In this document: positions 1 through 10,029 of the stretch, piece after piece
Layout of the letters: every line of letters begins with the position of its first letter
How positions within the stretch are numbered: position 1 is the stretch's first letter
DNA from: Isoetes taiwanensis
Lineage: Eukaryota; Streptophyta; Lycopodiopsida; Isoetales; Isoetaceae
Direction of reading: 5' to 3'
Length of the DNA stretch: 64,000 bases
NCBI GenBank assembly: GCA_021234155.1
Contig: JAJEKV010000665.1
Location: 1-64,000 of the forward strand
The notes under the pieces: generated by a model
Told to the model about the DNA's origin: nothing
What the model saw: the letters and a program-made list of their open reading frames with translations, nothing else
Databases searched by the model: none
Made by a program: the position numbers and the translations under genes

Positions 1-2
1 CT

Positions 3-128
3 TGGGATGATGCGATCCGTCGTGATTGTTTTCGAAGAGAGCTCCGCGAGGACGTGAAAGGTATGTTGTTGACCACAAAGGATCCCAGGATGTTGGATGA
101 AAGTTTGCAGTTCGTTCCATTGTTTTGA
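3..128 (+). pseudogene. Ty3/gypsy gag fragment (host element)
   Basis: The frame starting at base 3 reads WDDAIRRDCFRRELREDVKG and then MLLTTKDPRMLDES before a stop. This matches the late capsid part of plant Ty3/gypsy gag, which would package element RNA in cytoplasmic particles. The start lies outside the window. The fragment belongs to the same old element as the protease-RT linker near 752 and the RT at 1190-1759. Decay is visible as a stop after about 40 codons. Confidence 0.6.
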
Positions 129-303
129 GCATAGGCAAGAATGACGAAATCAGCTTGCTTCTCAAATTCTGCAAGCATCAGTGGTTACATTAGCTTCTTT
201 ATTGCCCATATCCTCCAAGACAGATAGCCCTGCATCTATGCAGATTGATCGTGCAGTTCGTGGGCCCTTGTCTACTGTCGAGAAGTAGCACTGGAGAGGT
301 GCT

Positions 304-400
304 AATTTGTGTCTCTGCTATAGAAAAGCTGGTCATATTGCTCACCGATGTCCTAGTGCATGCCCAAACCAGTCGGAAAACTACAAAGGCTGGTCCATAT
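304..400 (+). pseudogene. gag zinc-knuckle remnant
   Basis: The frame at 304 gives CLCYRKAGHIAHRC, which resembles the CCHC nucleic-acid-binding knuckle of gag (C-x2-C-x4-H-x4-C). The second cysteine is displaced by one residue, with tyrosine in its place, so zinc binding is probably lost. It sits where a knuckle is expected, after the capsid fragment and before protease. Confidence 0.5.
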
Positions 401-751
401 AGCAGGAGTCTGTTGATGGATTATTGATGGATGGCTGCCATTTCTTTGACTCCTTGCACACATAATGAAGGCATTATTCCATCGGATAAGGTCAGTAAGG
501 AATTTTTTATCTCAATATTATTGGAGTCAGAGGTTGAGGGGTTGGAAGCATTGGGGCAACTTGATAGTAGTGCAAATGCTTGCTTTATTTATAGTATGTC
601 TGCTTATAGGCATGCCATCCGAAGCAGAATTGAGCATTTTAATTTTTGAGATGTCCTCGGATGCAGTCACAGAATGTACTGCACCTCTTCGAGTTCTGTT
701 CGAGGGAGCTTCCTGTAGCATCTCCTTTATTCTCATTGTTTGCTCACATGC

Positions 752-813
752 GCCAGTAGTCTTGGGTCTTCTTTGGCTCAAGTTGCATAACCCACAGATT
801 GATTGGCATTCTA
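752..813 (+). pseudogene. gypsy protease-RT linker remnant
   Basis: The peptide PVVLGLLWLKLHNPQIDWHS matches the conserved stretch just after aspartic protease in plant Ty3/gypsy pol (the L-G-x-x-W-L...H-x-P-x-I-D-W block). The protease active site upstream (about 430-750) is not readable in one frame. The long frame from 465 to 1109 contains this block, but its downstream part is low-complexity and probably not coding. Confidence 0.6.
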
Positions 814-1189
814 GATCATTTGGTTTACTGGTTCTAGTTCTAGACCTAGTACCAGTGCATCTACAATTTGCTTCTGTTCAACATTTACTCCAGTTCGTAA
901 AGTATCGTGGATTCCTGATTCTCCTCTTGTTCATGTTCCAGTTCTTGTTCCTGCTCCATGTCCTAATCCTGATCCTACCTCCACATCAATTTATGTCTCA
1001 GATTCTAATTCCTCCTCCTCCTCCTGCAGCTATCCACGTTTTCTGTTTCTATGGAGGTTTCGTCGTCCCAAGTATGCCCTCAGTTCTGTTTTCTAAAAAA
1101 ATTCTCTAGACGAGTTTATTAAATATGGTAGACAGGATTTCAATTCAGTATTTGTGATTTAGAACCATCCATCGACTAGCCCCGCATAG

Positions 1190-1759
1190 ATGAAGTTTGC
1201 TCCAATGCTTCCAAGCAAATATGGTGACTTTTCTGACGTTTTCGACAAGGTCAAGACTAGAAAGCTTCTAGAGCATCGTCCATATGATTGTCCTATTGAT
1301 CTGCCACTCGAGACAATGCCACCATATGTTCCTATATATGACCTATTTCCTGCTAAGTTGGAGGTATTGTGGGATTATATTGAGGAGAATCTAGCTTTAT
1401 TCGGCATTCTTATTCCCCTACTTTAGTGCTGATATTCTTTGTCAAAAAGAAGGATGAATCTCTGCGCTTGGTCATTGATTATCGTGGTCTCAACAAGATC
1501 ACAGTGCCGAATTGATATCCGCTTTTTTAAAGTTGTTGGAGCGACTCCTGGATGCTCACTGTTCTAAAAAGATTGATCTTCATGGTACCTACAATATTAT
1601 CCAGATACAGGAGGGTGATGAGTGGAAGTCAATATTCTATACTCAGTATGGCCATTTTGAGTATATAGTTATGCTGTTTGGGCTTATCAATACTCTAGTA
1701 GTATTCTAGTATATGGCCAATGATGTTTTCTGGGAGTTCTTGGATATTTTTATTATCAT
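1190..1759 (+). pseudogene. Ty3/gypsy reverse transcriptase, N-terminal half (host element)
   Basis: Readable blocks in order are the pre-RT segment (LPSKYGDFSDVFDK, HRPYDCPIDLPLE), [20 protein letters not shown] near 1441-1498, KIDLHGTYNIIQIQEGDEWK near 1570-1627, and YGHFEYIVMLFGL near 1645-1685. Stops and frame changes near 1425, 1515 and 1709 show it is dead. The sequence stops just before the catalytic YxDD box, where the younger LTR element enters at 1760. The second half resumes at 10604. Confidence 0.85.
1755..1759 (+). repeat. Target-site duplication, left copy (ATCAT)
   Basis: ATCAT immediately precedes the TGTTAGTC start of the 5' LTR and recurs at 10599-10603 just after the 3' LTR ends in CA. 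Five base pairs is the usual duplication size for Ty3/gypsy integrase. Confidence 0.85.
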
Positions 1760-2312
1760 TGTTAGTCTTGTACGTCCAGGTACAGGACTATTCATGAAGA
1801 CCACGGATCAGGGCAGGAACAAGGCAGGACCAGGTCAAGCACCGGGTAGTAAACCCATGCCCCCGCCGAAATCCACGCAGAAGACCACGCCAGGGTCCAA
1901 GAAGAGACAAAGAACAGATAAATGACGGCTTCGTAGAAGTGCAGTCCAGAGTCAGCGTGATCCCAAGCACATAAAGAAGGCACTGCCAGATTCCCGAAAA
2001 GCAGGCTCTGATCTAGGAGTTGGTAGCGAGATCTGCCAAACACCTATTTTGGGCCCAAGGCCATTGTACTATATATATGAGTAGAGATAGAACTCATGTT
2101 TTTTAGATGAGCATTAGTCTTTGTCTCCTGTTTTCCTCTCGATTTCTAAGAGCTCATGTACACTCAGTGATTTCAAGATTTGGTGTTGTTTCTTTTCTTC
2201 CCTCTGCTCTTTGCAAAATCCCGCGTGACACTCAGCCAGGATTCTCCTGTTTGACCCAAGTGTCCTCATAGAGGGCTGTCTTGCAGGAGATCCCGAACCC
2301 AGATCCTAAACA
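1760..2312 (+). repeat. 5' LTR (553 bp)
   Basis: Begins TGTTAGTC and ends CCTAAACA, giving the TG...CA ends of an LTR. It aligns along its length with 10017-10598. A TATA-like run (ACTATATATATGAG) lies near 2068-2080, about 240 bp before the LTR end, and is a plausible U3 promoter. A ~21-bp segment present near 10434 in the 3' LTR is missing here. Confidence 0.9.
2069..2079 (+). promoter_or_regulatory. TATA-like box in 5' LTR
   Basis: CTATATATATGA is kept in both LTR copies (the other near 10326-10336) and is followed by a conserved GAGTAGAGATAGAAC. Its place inside the LTR fits the U3 promoter. The transcription start itself cannot be seen. Confidence 0.5.
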
Positions 2313-2313
2313 T

Positions 2314-2332
2314 TGGCGCCGATGCCGGGGAA
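2314..2332 (+). other. Primer binding site, tRNA-Asp type
   Basis: TGGCGCCGATGCCGGGGAA begins one base after the 5' LTR. It is complementary to the 3' end of plant tRNA-Asp apart from one base (A in place of T in the usual TGGCGCCGTTGCCGGGG). Athila-type plant gypsy elements use this primer. Confidence 0.85.
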
Positions 2333-2333
2333 T

Positions 2334-2690
2334 ACCTATCATGTTCAGGCTCCTCCTGCGGGTCTTCCTTTGTCTTCTTACCCTAAGTATGCAGATCCTT
2401 GGGGTGAGATGGCCCTTGATCAGGACCAGGACGTGGCTGCTCTACTTGATCCGTACCTGGCTCCTTGCAATCGCGTTCAACGAGTTGATCATTTTTCCAC
2501 CACGGACGCTTCTCCTGATGCACTGGGTGTTCATGCCGTCATGAAGCAACCCTTACTTGATGATACTCAGCAACCTCTTTTCTTTACTACACAAAATGCT
2601 GCACCTCCAGTCATGCTCCAATCTCCTGCTCATCTTGTTAAGAACACGGAAGTTGTCCCACATATTCAAACTCCCGAAGTGGAAATCGTA
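2334..2690 (+). pseudogene. Leader / possible gag remnant before RT
   Basis: An open frame begins within or beside the PBS and reads MPGNTYHVQAPPAGLPLSSY and then a proline- and acid-rich stretch, before joining the pre-RT block near 2690. I do not recognise it. It could be the first codons of gag fused to the RT leader by an internal deletion. No capsid motif, zinc knuckle or protease motif (DTGA/DSG) is present, and there is no room for them. Confidence 0.4.
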
Positions 2691-3690
2691 GATCTTGGTG
2701 AAGATCAACCTGTTCACTTGGCTGCCAACCTCCCGCCAACTTATAAAGCTCGTGCCATCACTTTATTCAACAAGTTCAAACACATCTTTACGTGGAGCTA
2801 CAAAGATCTTCGAGGTATCAAAAAAGAGTTAGGGGAACTGACCATTCCCACCAAACCTGATGCCCGCCCAATCTAGCAACAATAGTACCGACTCAACCCC
2901 AACTATCGTGACCGCGTCAAAGCCGAAAGTGACAAACGTCTTGCTGCAGGCTTGATTTATGAGGTCAAACACTCTGAGTAGGTGAGCCCAATTGTCATTG
3001 CTCTCAAGCACAATGGAAAAATCTGAGTTTGCATGGACTATAGAAAATTAAATCAGGCCACGGAACGAGATCATTTCCCGCTCCCTTTCACAGACCAGGT
3101 TCTGGAAGAGGTAGCTGGTCACGAGATGTACTCCTTTTATGGATGGTTTTTCGGGGTACAATCAAATCTCCATCAAAGAGGAAGATCAATTAAAAACAAC
3201 TTTCACCACACCGTGGGGCACTTTTGCCTACAAGGTGGTTCTTTTTGGATTATCAAATTCTCCTTCCACTTTTCAACGTATCATGCTCTCGGTATTTCAA
3301 GATTACATGAAAGACAATGCCTTTCTGCAAATCTTTCAGGATGATTTTTCAGCCTACAGCTCCATGGATGAACACCTTGAAAAGTTAGAGCTGGTTTTTC
3401 AAAAATGTAATGAATCTGGTATCAGTCTCAATCCAGAAAAATGCACCTTCTGTGTCACCTCTTGTGTCCTTCTGGGTCATGTGGTCAGTCAAGAAGGCAT
3501 CACCACGGATCCTGCCAAAATCAGTTGTGTGCTGAAGGCACATGCACCATTAAACATTAAAGAGACACGCTCCTTTCTGGGTAAAGTCAATTACTATGCA
3601 ATCTTCATTCTCGCTGCCATTGCCGACCCTATTATAAACTCACAGGGGACGAATCGTCTTGGGCTTAGAATCCCCAGGCGGAGGTAGCCT
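2691..3690 (+). pseudogene. Reverse transcriptase (inner element)
   Basis: Motifs in order: HIFTWSYKDLRGI (pre-RT, ~2790), YRLNPNYRDRVKAE (~2886), VSPIVIALKHNGKI (~2980), VCMDYRKLNQATERDHFPLP (~3027), DGFSGYNQISIKEEDQ (~3142), TTPWGTFAYKVVLFGLSNSP (~3208), FLQIFQDDFSAY (~3320) and LGHVVSQEGI (~3472). FQDD stands where Athila/Tat elements usually have FMDD, so both aspartates remain. Stops at about 2874, 2883, 2980 and 3025 and a frameshift near 3139 disable it. The end joins RNase H through another frameshift near 3690. Confidence 0.88.
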
Positions 3691-3698
3691 TTCAGAAC

Positions 3699-4160
3699 TT
3701 GAAGATTTTGCTTACTCAGGCACCGGTACTTGTTCCTCCTCAATGGGACAAGCCCTTTCATGTTCATGTTGATGTCTCGGCTTTTGCTATTGGTGCTGTT
3801 CTCTCTCAAGCATATGATGAGCACACGGATAAACCCATCCGCAATGCTAGCCGTAAACTCAATCCTGCGGAGCGCAATTATTCAGCCACGGAGCGGGAAG
3901 CCTTGGGCCTTGTCTTTTGCGTCCAACGCTTCCGACATTCTTTGTTAGGCAGCAACATCAAATTCTTTGTTGACCATCAAGCTCTTCTATATCTGATCAA
4001 TAAAGCCACGCCCACGGGCCGCATAGCTCGCTGGGTCTTGCTTTTGCAAGAATTTGCTCCCTTCGAAATCATACACAAGGCAGGAAAATCTTATGTTGTG
4101 CCCGACTATCTCTCACGCATCCACACGGACGATGCGTCCACGGGTGTTTCTAATGTTTTT
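3699..4160 (+). pseudogene. RNase H domain (inner element)
   Basis: Clear Ty3/gypsy RNase H: HVHVDVSAFAIGAVLSQ (first catalytic Asp), YSATEREALGLVFCVQRFRH (Glu), FFVDHQALLYLINK (Asp), ARWVLLLQEF and KSYVVPDYLSR. This stretch of about 150 residues is in one frame and is the best-preserved part of pol. It would remove the RNA strand of the RNA-DNA hybrid during cDNA synthesis. After LSRI the frame becomes unlike pol until the integrase N-terminus. Confidence 0.88.
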
Positions 4161-4189
4161 TCCAGATGCTCAATTGTTCTTGGTCACAG

Positions 4190-5355
4190 CCATGTCACAC
4201 TGGTTTCATGATTATCAACAGTATCTCCTCTCTGGAGCCCTTCCGTCTGAGGATCCCACACTCTCTCCCGAGAAGCTTCACTCACGCCGTCAACAGTTCC
4301 TCCGTGAGGTCCGTGACTATACAATGGTTGCAGGCCATCTCTACAAACATGGCAAGGACATGGTCCTGCGTCGCTGTGTTCTCCCTCATGAAGTCCCTGC
4401 GATCGTTCAACAAGCAACAAGCTCATGTACCACTTTTGAACCCTCAAAAGGCCTTGGTGGTGGCCATTTCAATTTAAAAATTTTGAATTGAAGGTCAATA
4501 ATATGTTAATCTACAGTGGGTAACAATACTATTAAAGATTAAAAAATGAATGAAAACTCTCAAACTTATTACTTATTGAGACCCAAGTTCCCGATTTAAT
4601 CTTGGGTACTTTTTCGGGTAGTTTTTCCTAAAAAAGAACTTTAGATGGTACACCCTAGCATGCTTTCACCCGCTCATGAAGGCCTTGGTGGTGGCCATTT
4701 CAGTGGTGACACCAAGCACGCAAATTCGACCTGATGCTCTTCAAGGATGCCCACGCTCAAGCACGCCAACTGGATGTGCCCGCCGGTGGCGCTCTTCCTT
4801 TAATGCCAGTTGCTACCCCGCTACCTTTCAACAAGTGGGGCATGGACTTTGTTGGACCGATGGACCCCCCTGCGAGGCACACCCGTGCCCGCTATATTTT
4901 GGTTCTCACGGATTATGCCCAAGGTGAAAGCGGAGGCGGTGCACTTCGACAACTTCGCCTTTGATGCGGCTAAAGTTTTGTACACGCATGTTATCACGCA
5001 TTTTGGTTGTCCCACGGAACTGGTCAGTGAACGTTGCATATTCCTCACAGAAAAAAGCACACCCTATTATCCTCAAGGGAATGGCTTGGCTGAAAGCATC
5101 AATAAGACTCTCATTACCATCCTGAAGAAAATTTGTGATGCTTCTCACACGGATTGGCAAGACAAGCTACCTATTGTTCTCTGGGCTTACAACACGAGTT
5201 TTAAAGTCGCTACTGGTCACACTCCTTTCAAGCTGGTTTATGGCCAAAAGGCTCTCATGCCTTTTGAATATGTTCTTCCAGCTCTTCGTTTTCAATTGGC
5301 CACTATGCATAATCCCCCTGCAGCACTCCAAGAACGAGTTTATCAACTAGAATAG
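4190..5355 (+). pseudogene. Integrase (inner element), interrupted
   Basis: N-terminal part: REVRDYTMVAGHLYKHGKDM (~4300). Catalytic core: PFNKWGMDFVGPMDPP (~4828, first Asp) and YILVLTDYAQG (~4891). The second-Asp region reads TELVSERCIF with Glu and about 14 residues deleted, and is followed by STPYYPQGNGLAESINKTL (~5056, Glu kept). The zinc-binding cysteines are not seen: KDAHAQARQLDV stands where C-x2-C is expected. A 207-bp piece between 24-bp direct repeats splits the N-terminal domain at 4472-4678. The enzyme is certainly inactive. Confidence 0.85.
4448..4702 (+). repeat. 24-bp direct repeats flanking a 207-bp AT-rich insert in integrase
   Basis: The same 24 bases occur at 4448-4471 and 4679-4702 and encode the integrase peptide GLGGGHF. 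The 207 bp between them are AT-rich, with several TTTAAAAATTTT-like runs and no coding sense. This could be a short insertion with a long target duplication or filler at a duplication joint. No TIRs were seen. Confidence 0.7.
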
Positions 5356-5359
5356 TTAG

Positions 5360-5701
5360 ATGAACTTCGCAGAGATGCCTATCTTCGTGTCCTTACTGGC
5401 CAACAATTGCGAAAATCTTGGCATAAAACATCTTAAAGCAAAGACATTCAAGGAGGGAGATTTGGTTCTACTCTATGATTCCAGATACAAAAATTTTTCG
5501 GGCAAATTAAAGTTTCGATGGCTTGGTCCTTATCAGATTCTTCAAGTGGTGCAATCAAGTGTTTTCAAACTTGCTGAATTAGATGGCACACCATTACCTA
5601 CTCTAGTTAATGGCTTTCGCCTCAAACTTTTTCACACAGAAGCAACAACAGCTCATTCAGACACCAAGAATGATTATTCAGACTCAGAGATAAGTGAGTA
5701 G
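5360..5701 (+). pseudogene. Integrase C-terminal domain with GPY motif (inner element)
   Basis: Reads FKEGDLVLLYDSRYKNFSGK then LKFRWLGPYQILQVVQSSVF and NGFRLKLFHTEA. This is the GPF/GPY module that ends gypsy integrases and contacts DNA. The frame is open from 5360 to 5698, and a single TAG near 5353 separates it from the core. No chromodomain follows, consistent with the Athila/Tat branch. Confidence 0.85.
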
Positions 5702-5835
5702 GAAGCTATTTTATATTATATATAGCGCGAGAAAAACAAAATTTGGGCATTGCCCATATTTATCCGCTATGGGTTGAGCCCTATATACAAAATCCTACAT
5801 TAAAAGGACCCTCTACTCCGGATTTGGAGCAGAGG

Positions 5836-6132
5836 TCACAGGAGGATGTGGTAAAGGCACTGCTCGGGGTCCCAGCGCAAGTGAATCACAACCTCCATTG
5901 GGTTGGTCAGGGGATCAGGGTGTTTAGCCATTCCAGAACACCATCCATCCATTGCGATGCCGCGGTTCCGCAGCGTCCAGAGATCCAGCACGTTCATCTT
6001 CGCAGTTATCCACTCGTTGCAGTTATGGGGCATGGTACACTCGCTATCCATTGCCGCCAACTGGTGTTCTATGCTTGACCACTGCTCGCTTTTTATAGCC
6101 ATACCGCCTAAAGGCTTTCCGACATGGCCCAA
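5836..6132 (-). CDS. Antisense reading frame of unknown function in retrotransposon spacer
   Basis: A 98-residue minus-strand frame includes SSIEHQLAAMDSECTMPHNC and NEWITAKMNVLDLWTLRNRG. Its composition looks protein-like (balanced, with Trp, Cys and Met spread through it), unlike the plus-strand frames here. I do not recognise it. Some Tat/Ogre-type elements carry additional or antisense frames beside pol, so it could be genuine. It could equally be chance, because no start context or homolog can be checked. Confidence 0.25.
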   Translation of the reverse strand: MGHVGKPLGGMAIKSEQWSSIEHQLAAMDSECTMPHNCNEWITAKMNVLDLWTLRNRGIAMDGWCSGMAKHPDPLTNPMEVVIHLRWDPEQCLYHILL

Positions 6133-6713
6133 TCACATTTTTGCTAACATGTTTGTATGCAACGCACCTTCTAATTCAAGATTCCGCTATCCAGCCGCAA
6201 ATCTAGTCATGGTACAATCTGCCACCCAGTTTTGTGATGTTCGACTATCGAGTTGCCTGTCTTAATTATTCTTCCTTCATCCTATGCCCGTCTGCTATTA
6301 TTACTCGCACCTCCTCTAGCTGTCCCATCCCACCGTTCATCTTCGTTCATCTCCACCGTCCCTTTTCTCTTCCGTTGTAGTTTGGGGACTTAGCCAAATT
6401 TTTGCCTCCCAACAGCCTCCTTCAAATCTGCTGCCATCTGGCACCATCAACGGCTTAGGTTCCACTCCTATAATACCTTTTCAATGCCCTAAAACCCCGA
6501 GGGGTACACCTCTATATATGGACAGATGGCATGTGCGTTCGAGGGGTCACAGAAAAACCCCTGTATACGGCTTTTTGGAGTAGAAAAACCCATACCATAT
6601 GGGTTTTCAAACTAGCATACATTATAGCCCCTATCCATAGATTTACGATTGGTTGTGCCAAATTATATAATCCCTTTCCGACTTTGTACTTTTTGTGAGG
6701 ACATAGGTCTAGG

Positions 6714-6783
6714 GTTCCTGGAATACCTGGAATTCCTGGAATAGGGTAATACCTGTGCAATACCTGGAATAGCTGGAATGGAA
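6714..6783 (+). repeat. CTGGAATA-type short tandem repeat
   Basis: The words CTGGAATACC, CTGGAATTCC, CTGGAATAGG and CTGGAATAGC recur about six times with variable spacers. It lies inside the spacer of the inner retrotransposon. Confidence 0.7.
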
Positions 6784-7059
6784 TGAATCTGCTAGAAAGG
6801 TAAAAATGAAGCTGGAAATATAAGGATACGACGCTCCTTCCGTCAGATGGATCAGCTCCCCAAATCGATCATCTACGGAATCTCTCCGTCCCGCCCGTAT
6901 GAGCTCCCGACCGTATACTACGACCAAGGCAATAAAAAACCCTAACCGATGCACTCACTTGATCAATACGTGTACTCTAGGTGCACCCCCTTGCCTAAAA
7001 CTTTTTGCATCTCTTCGCTCTCTGTCCTCCGCTTTCCTTCCTCTTCCTTGCTCATTGCC

Positions 7060-10029
7060 ATGGCTGCTTCTCCCAATTTCCCTATTCTCCAGGTTACAGT
7101 CCCCAGGGATCCCACTCTTTTTGACTCGGTGGTTTTTTCCACTCCTACTCTTCGTGATCCCCTGGAAGGTGCAAGTCGAGAAGTTGCAGAACGAACAGGG
7201 TTATTTGAGTTCTCCCCGCAAGAACTCCCTGCTCCTAATCCTCTTTAACTATGGCAGTTTGTCGCTCATCTGGTCAAGACTAATGCGGGGTATCAGACAG
7301 AGGTTGATCAAAATCGTATCCTCCTCACTCCGGCTCTTCTAGCACAGGTATTTCAATTGCCTACCAGAACCCCTTCTTTAAATTGGGCTGCTTTACAAGA
7401 TCAAGATGTCACAAAGTATGGTCAAACTCCTTATGCGGCCACAACTCATAAGCTTACCAATATTGCCAAACCCCATGAAGGCTTTGTCAAGTTTTTGTGG
7501 CGCAAGTTCTATGGGTACTCCATCAAAAACACCCACATCAACAAACGGTTCTTTCATGCTGCCATTGTTGCCATCCACTCCCAGCATCCTGTTGATTGGC
7601 CGCAGATCCTGTTCCACCGTCTGCTTCATGAAGTTGATCGTATCCGTCACTCCCCAGGTTCTGGTTTGGAATCTGCCATGGGTGCCCACATGCAAGCCAT
7701 CATCAACCATTGCCTCCCAGCTCCCAGTCAAGTTTCTCCCACCCACATGGATACCGCCTCTCAAGCCTCTAGTCATCAACCGTCCAACACTATTCCTGTT
7801 GTCAAAGAGCTTCGAGAAGAAAATTCCCGTCACCATCCAGACCAGCCGTCATCTTCTCACCCTCAAATGCCACATCAAGAATCCGTCATCAATGTCCCCT
7901 CCTCTCAGTCCACGGAGCTTGCAAATTCTCATCCCAACAAGTGTCTCAAAACACCCCATCTCCACGACCGTCATTTCAAGTCCAACCACCGCCTCCTCCG
8001 TCCCGACGTGCTCTCTATCAGTATGAGCAAGTGGTCACAGAATGTATGCTCAAACTTCAAGAATCTCAAGAGCAATTTATAAATGGCGTCCAGCATTACA
8101 TGGATTCCACCGATGCTGTTCACCGTGACCTCCAGGCTGCCACCATGCAAGTGCAATCATTAGAAGACAGCCTTCAAAGTAAGCATGCTGCTTTGTTACA
8201 CACCCGTGAGGCTCTCCAGGCCGAACAGGAAAAGACTGCCACACTCGCAGATCAGCAAGCTCAGTTATAGACCATAATTCAAGAACTTCTGACTCAACTC
8301 AAAGATAATGACAAGCTTCTTACCGATCTCCAGACTTTGTATACAGACTTAACCAAAGATTACACCAGTCAGCTTCACCAAGTTGCCCAAAGAGATGATT
8401 GTATCTCTGTTCTCGAAGGTCAAGTATCAGCCCTCCAGACACAGGTCACGCCTTTACAAGCTGAGGCTGCAGACGCGCAAAAGCAGAAGCTCATTGATGA
8501 CACCGAAATTGCAAGTCTTCAATTACAGTTTGTTACTCAAGGGCCCTCTTCTTCACAGGCCACGCACTCTCATTGCAAAATTCGTAATCAGTCCCGTCTC
8601 CTTGCTGAGAAGGATAATCGAATCTGTGACCTTGATCACCAGTTGCAGCAGGCTATTCAATTTGCAGAGGAAGCTCAGAGTCAACATAAGACATAGCTTC
8701 AGCTTGCTCTCACCATTCCACGTGATTTCTCTACTCCCTCCAGCTATATGGATTATGTTGTCTCACGCCATCGCGAATGGCAAGATTCATGAGTCTTCCA
8801 CTAGCACTGATCTCACTATTTGGTCGAACCTCTCCATTGAAGATAAAGATCTCTTCTGTGCTCTCTTGGTCTATGGCCTTCTCACCTGTGATGATCAGGA
8901 ATTTTTCATCTTTCGCCTAGTTCAGCCTATGGCCTATGTCATTCATGATTTCTATTTGGCTGATACCCTGGACAAGTTTGATGATGGGCCGAACCGTGCT
9001 TTTAGTGGCAATGAACTTGTTCAATGGGTTTTGTTGCCTGAGAACAAATATTTGCAGGATCCGACACACGCTACAGAATTTATCAGAAGATATGGGCATT
9101 CAATTTGCCCATATTTATTTACAGCATCTTGGCGGATATAACACTCTTCGTGTTTATCTGGACAGTCATATCATCCCCACGGAATGGGTCTCGTCTCTGT
9201 GCATACCTTGCTCCCTTGTTCCGACTGGGAACAATGGTGTCAAAACTTAGATGTTGATCTTGTTCAAGAATTCCGTGAGCAGGCTCAGGAATCCACGATG
9301 CAGCCTCAACCTGATACTCATCTGTATTCATCTCTGGGAGCGCCCCCGCACCGTAGATATCTCCCGTCGGATTGGCGTCTCCCGTTTTGGACCACTGTTT
9401 TTGCTGCTCATGCTGATTGGACTCCTGCTCATATCTCTACCGACCTCAGGTGGGATCTCCGTTTTGTTCGCCGCACTGTCTGGCAAGAGGGTGACACATT
9501 AGAACGCACAGGAAGAAGAAAGAAGAGAGTCACTCTCTGCAACGAAAGAGGCTGGCAGACGCCTACTCACACCGTCTGGGGTCTCAACCAGTTTTTGGAA
9601 CGTGCTGCTACCTCCCCGGATCCTTCTGTTCATCGACAAGTAGGTTTCTGTGCCGTGTTAAAATGTCTTCTCTTGTGTTCTCTGGCCCGGAAGCGATACA
9701 TTTACTATTGCAATCCTAATACCAGTGCCAGTGCCTTTGGCCTTCAGACATGTCTCCTCATGGAATGTCAATATGTACCTGCGGACGTTCACTGTGCCCT
9801 GGAAGACATGGTGCAGTCTGGTTTCCTCATTGATGCGACCCCTGCAATCAGCCTCAATACTCCCGAGGCTCTCAAGGAATGGCAAGAACTCATCACAACG
9901 TATCACTCAGGGTCACGCCCACATAGCCGTCAAGATGATTTTCAAGTTCCTGGTTTTCCTCCTAAATCGTTCTCATTTTCTCCACCGAGTGTCATTTGGT
10001 GGGGAGGGGGAAGGAGTGTTAGTCCCTGA
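7060..10029 (+). pseudogene. Large extra reading frame after integrase, coiled-coil, unknown function
   Basis: The ATG at 7060 has a strong plant context (GCCATGGCTGC). Reading runs in that frame to about 7940 with one stop at 7246. After a frameshift it runs through 8696 (stops at 8268 and 8694), and after another it runs 8800-10029 with one stop near 9139, giving an ancestral protein near 990 residues. The N-terminal third (NWAALQDQDVTKYGQTPYAA, FVKFLWRKFYGYSIKN) is globular. The middle (about 8010-8690) is a Gln/Glu/Leu-rich coiled coil (SLEDSLQSKHAALLHTREAL). The end is Trp-rich. It overlaps the purine tract and stops 13 bp inside the 3' LTR. No signal peptide or clear membrane segment is seen, so it is not an ordinary env-like protein. 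It could be a displaced structural protein; I do not recognise it. Confidence 0.6.
9996..10016 (+). other. Polypurine tract of inner element
   Basis: GGTGGGGAGGGGGAAGGAG abuts the TGTTAGTC start of the 3' LTR. It is the expected plus-strand primer. It also encodes the WWGGGRS end of the extra reading frame. Confidence 0.85.

Larger units (their letters stand above)
5702..7059 (+). other. Spacer between pol and the extra reading frame
   Basis: About 1.36 kb with no recognised pol or gag domain. A minus-strand frame covers 5836-6132. Near 6480-6660 the sequence is AT-rich, with repeated CCCATA and CCCCTATA words. At 6714-6783 there is a CTGGAATAC-type short repeat. A pyrimidine-rich run (~6985-7050) precedes the start codon of the extra frame and could be a splice acceptor region for a subgenomic RNA, as proposed for env-like frames; that is inference. 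Confidence 0.5.

Noticed and set aside
465-1109. 214-residue plus-strand frame as a gene
   Set aside because: Only the short PVVLGLLWLKLHNPQIDW block is gypsy-like; the rest is Leu/Phe/Pro-rich low-complexity sequence, so the frame is a decayed pol segment, not a gene.
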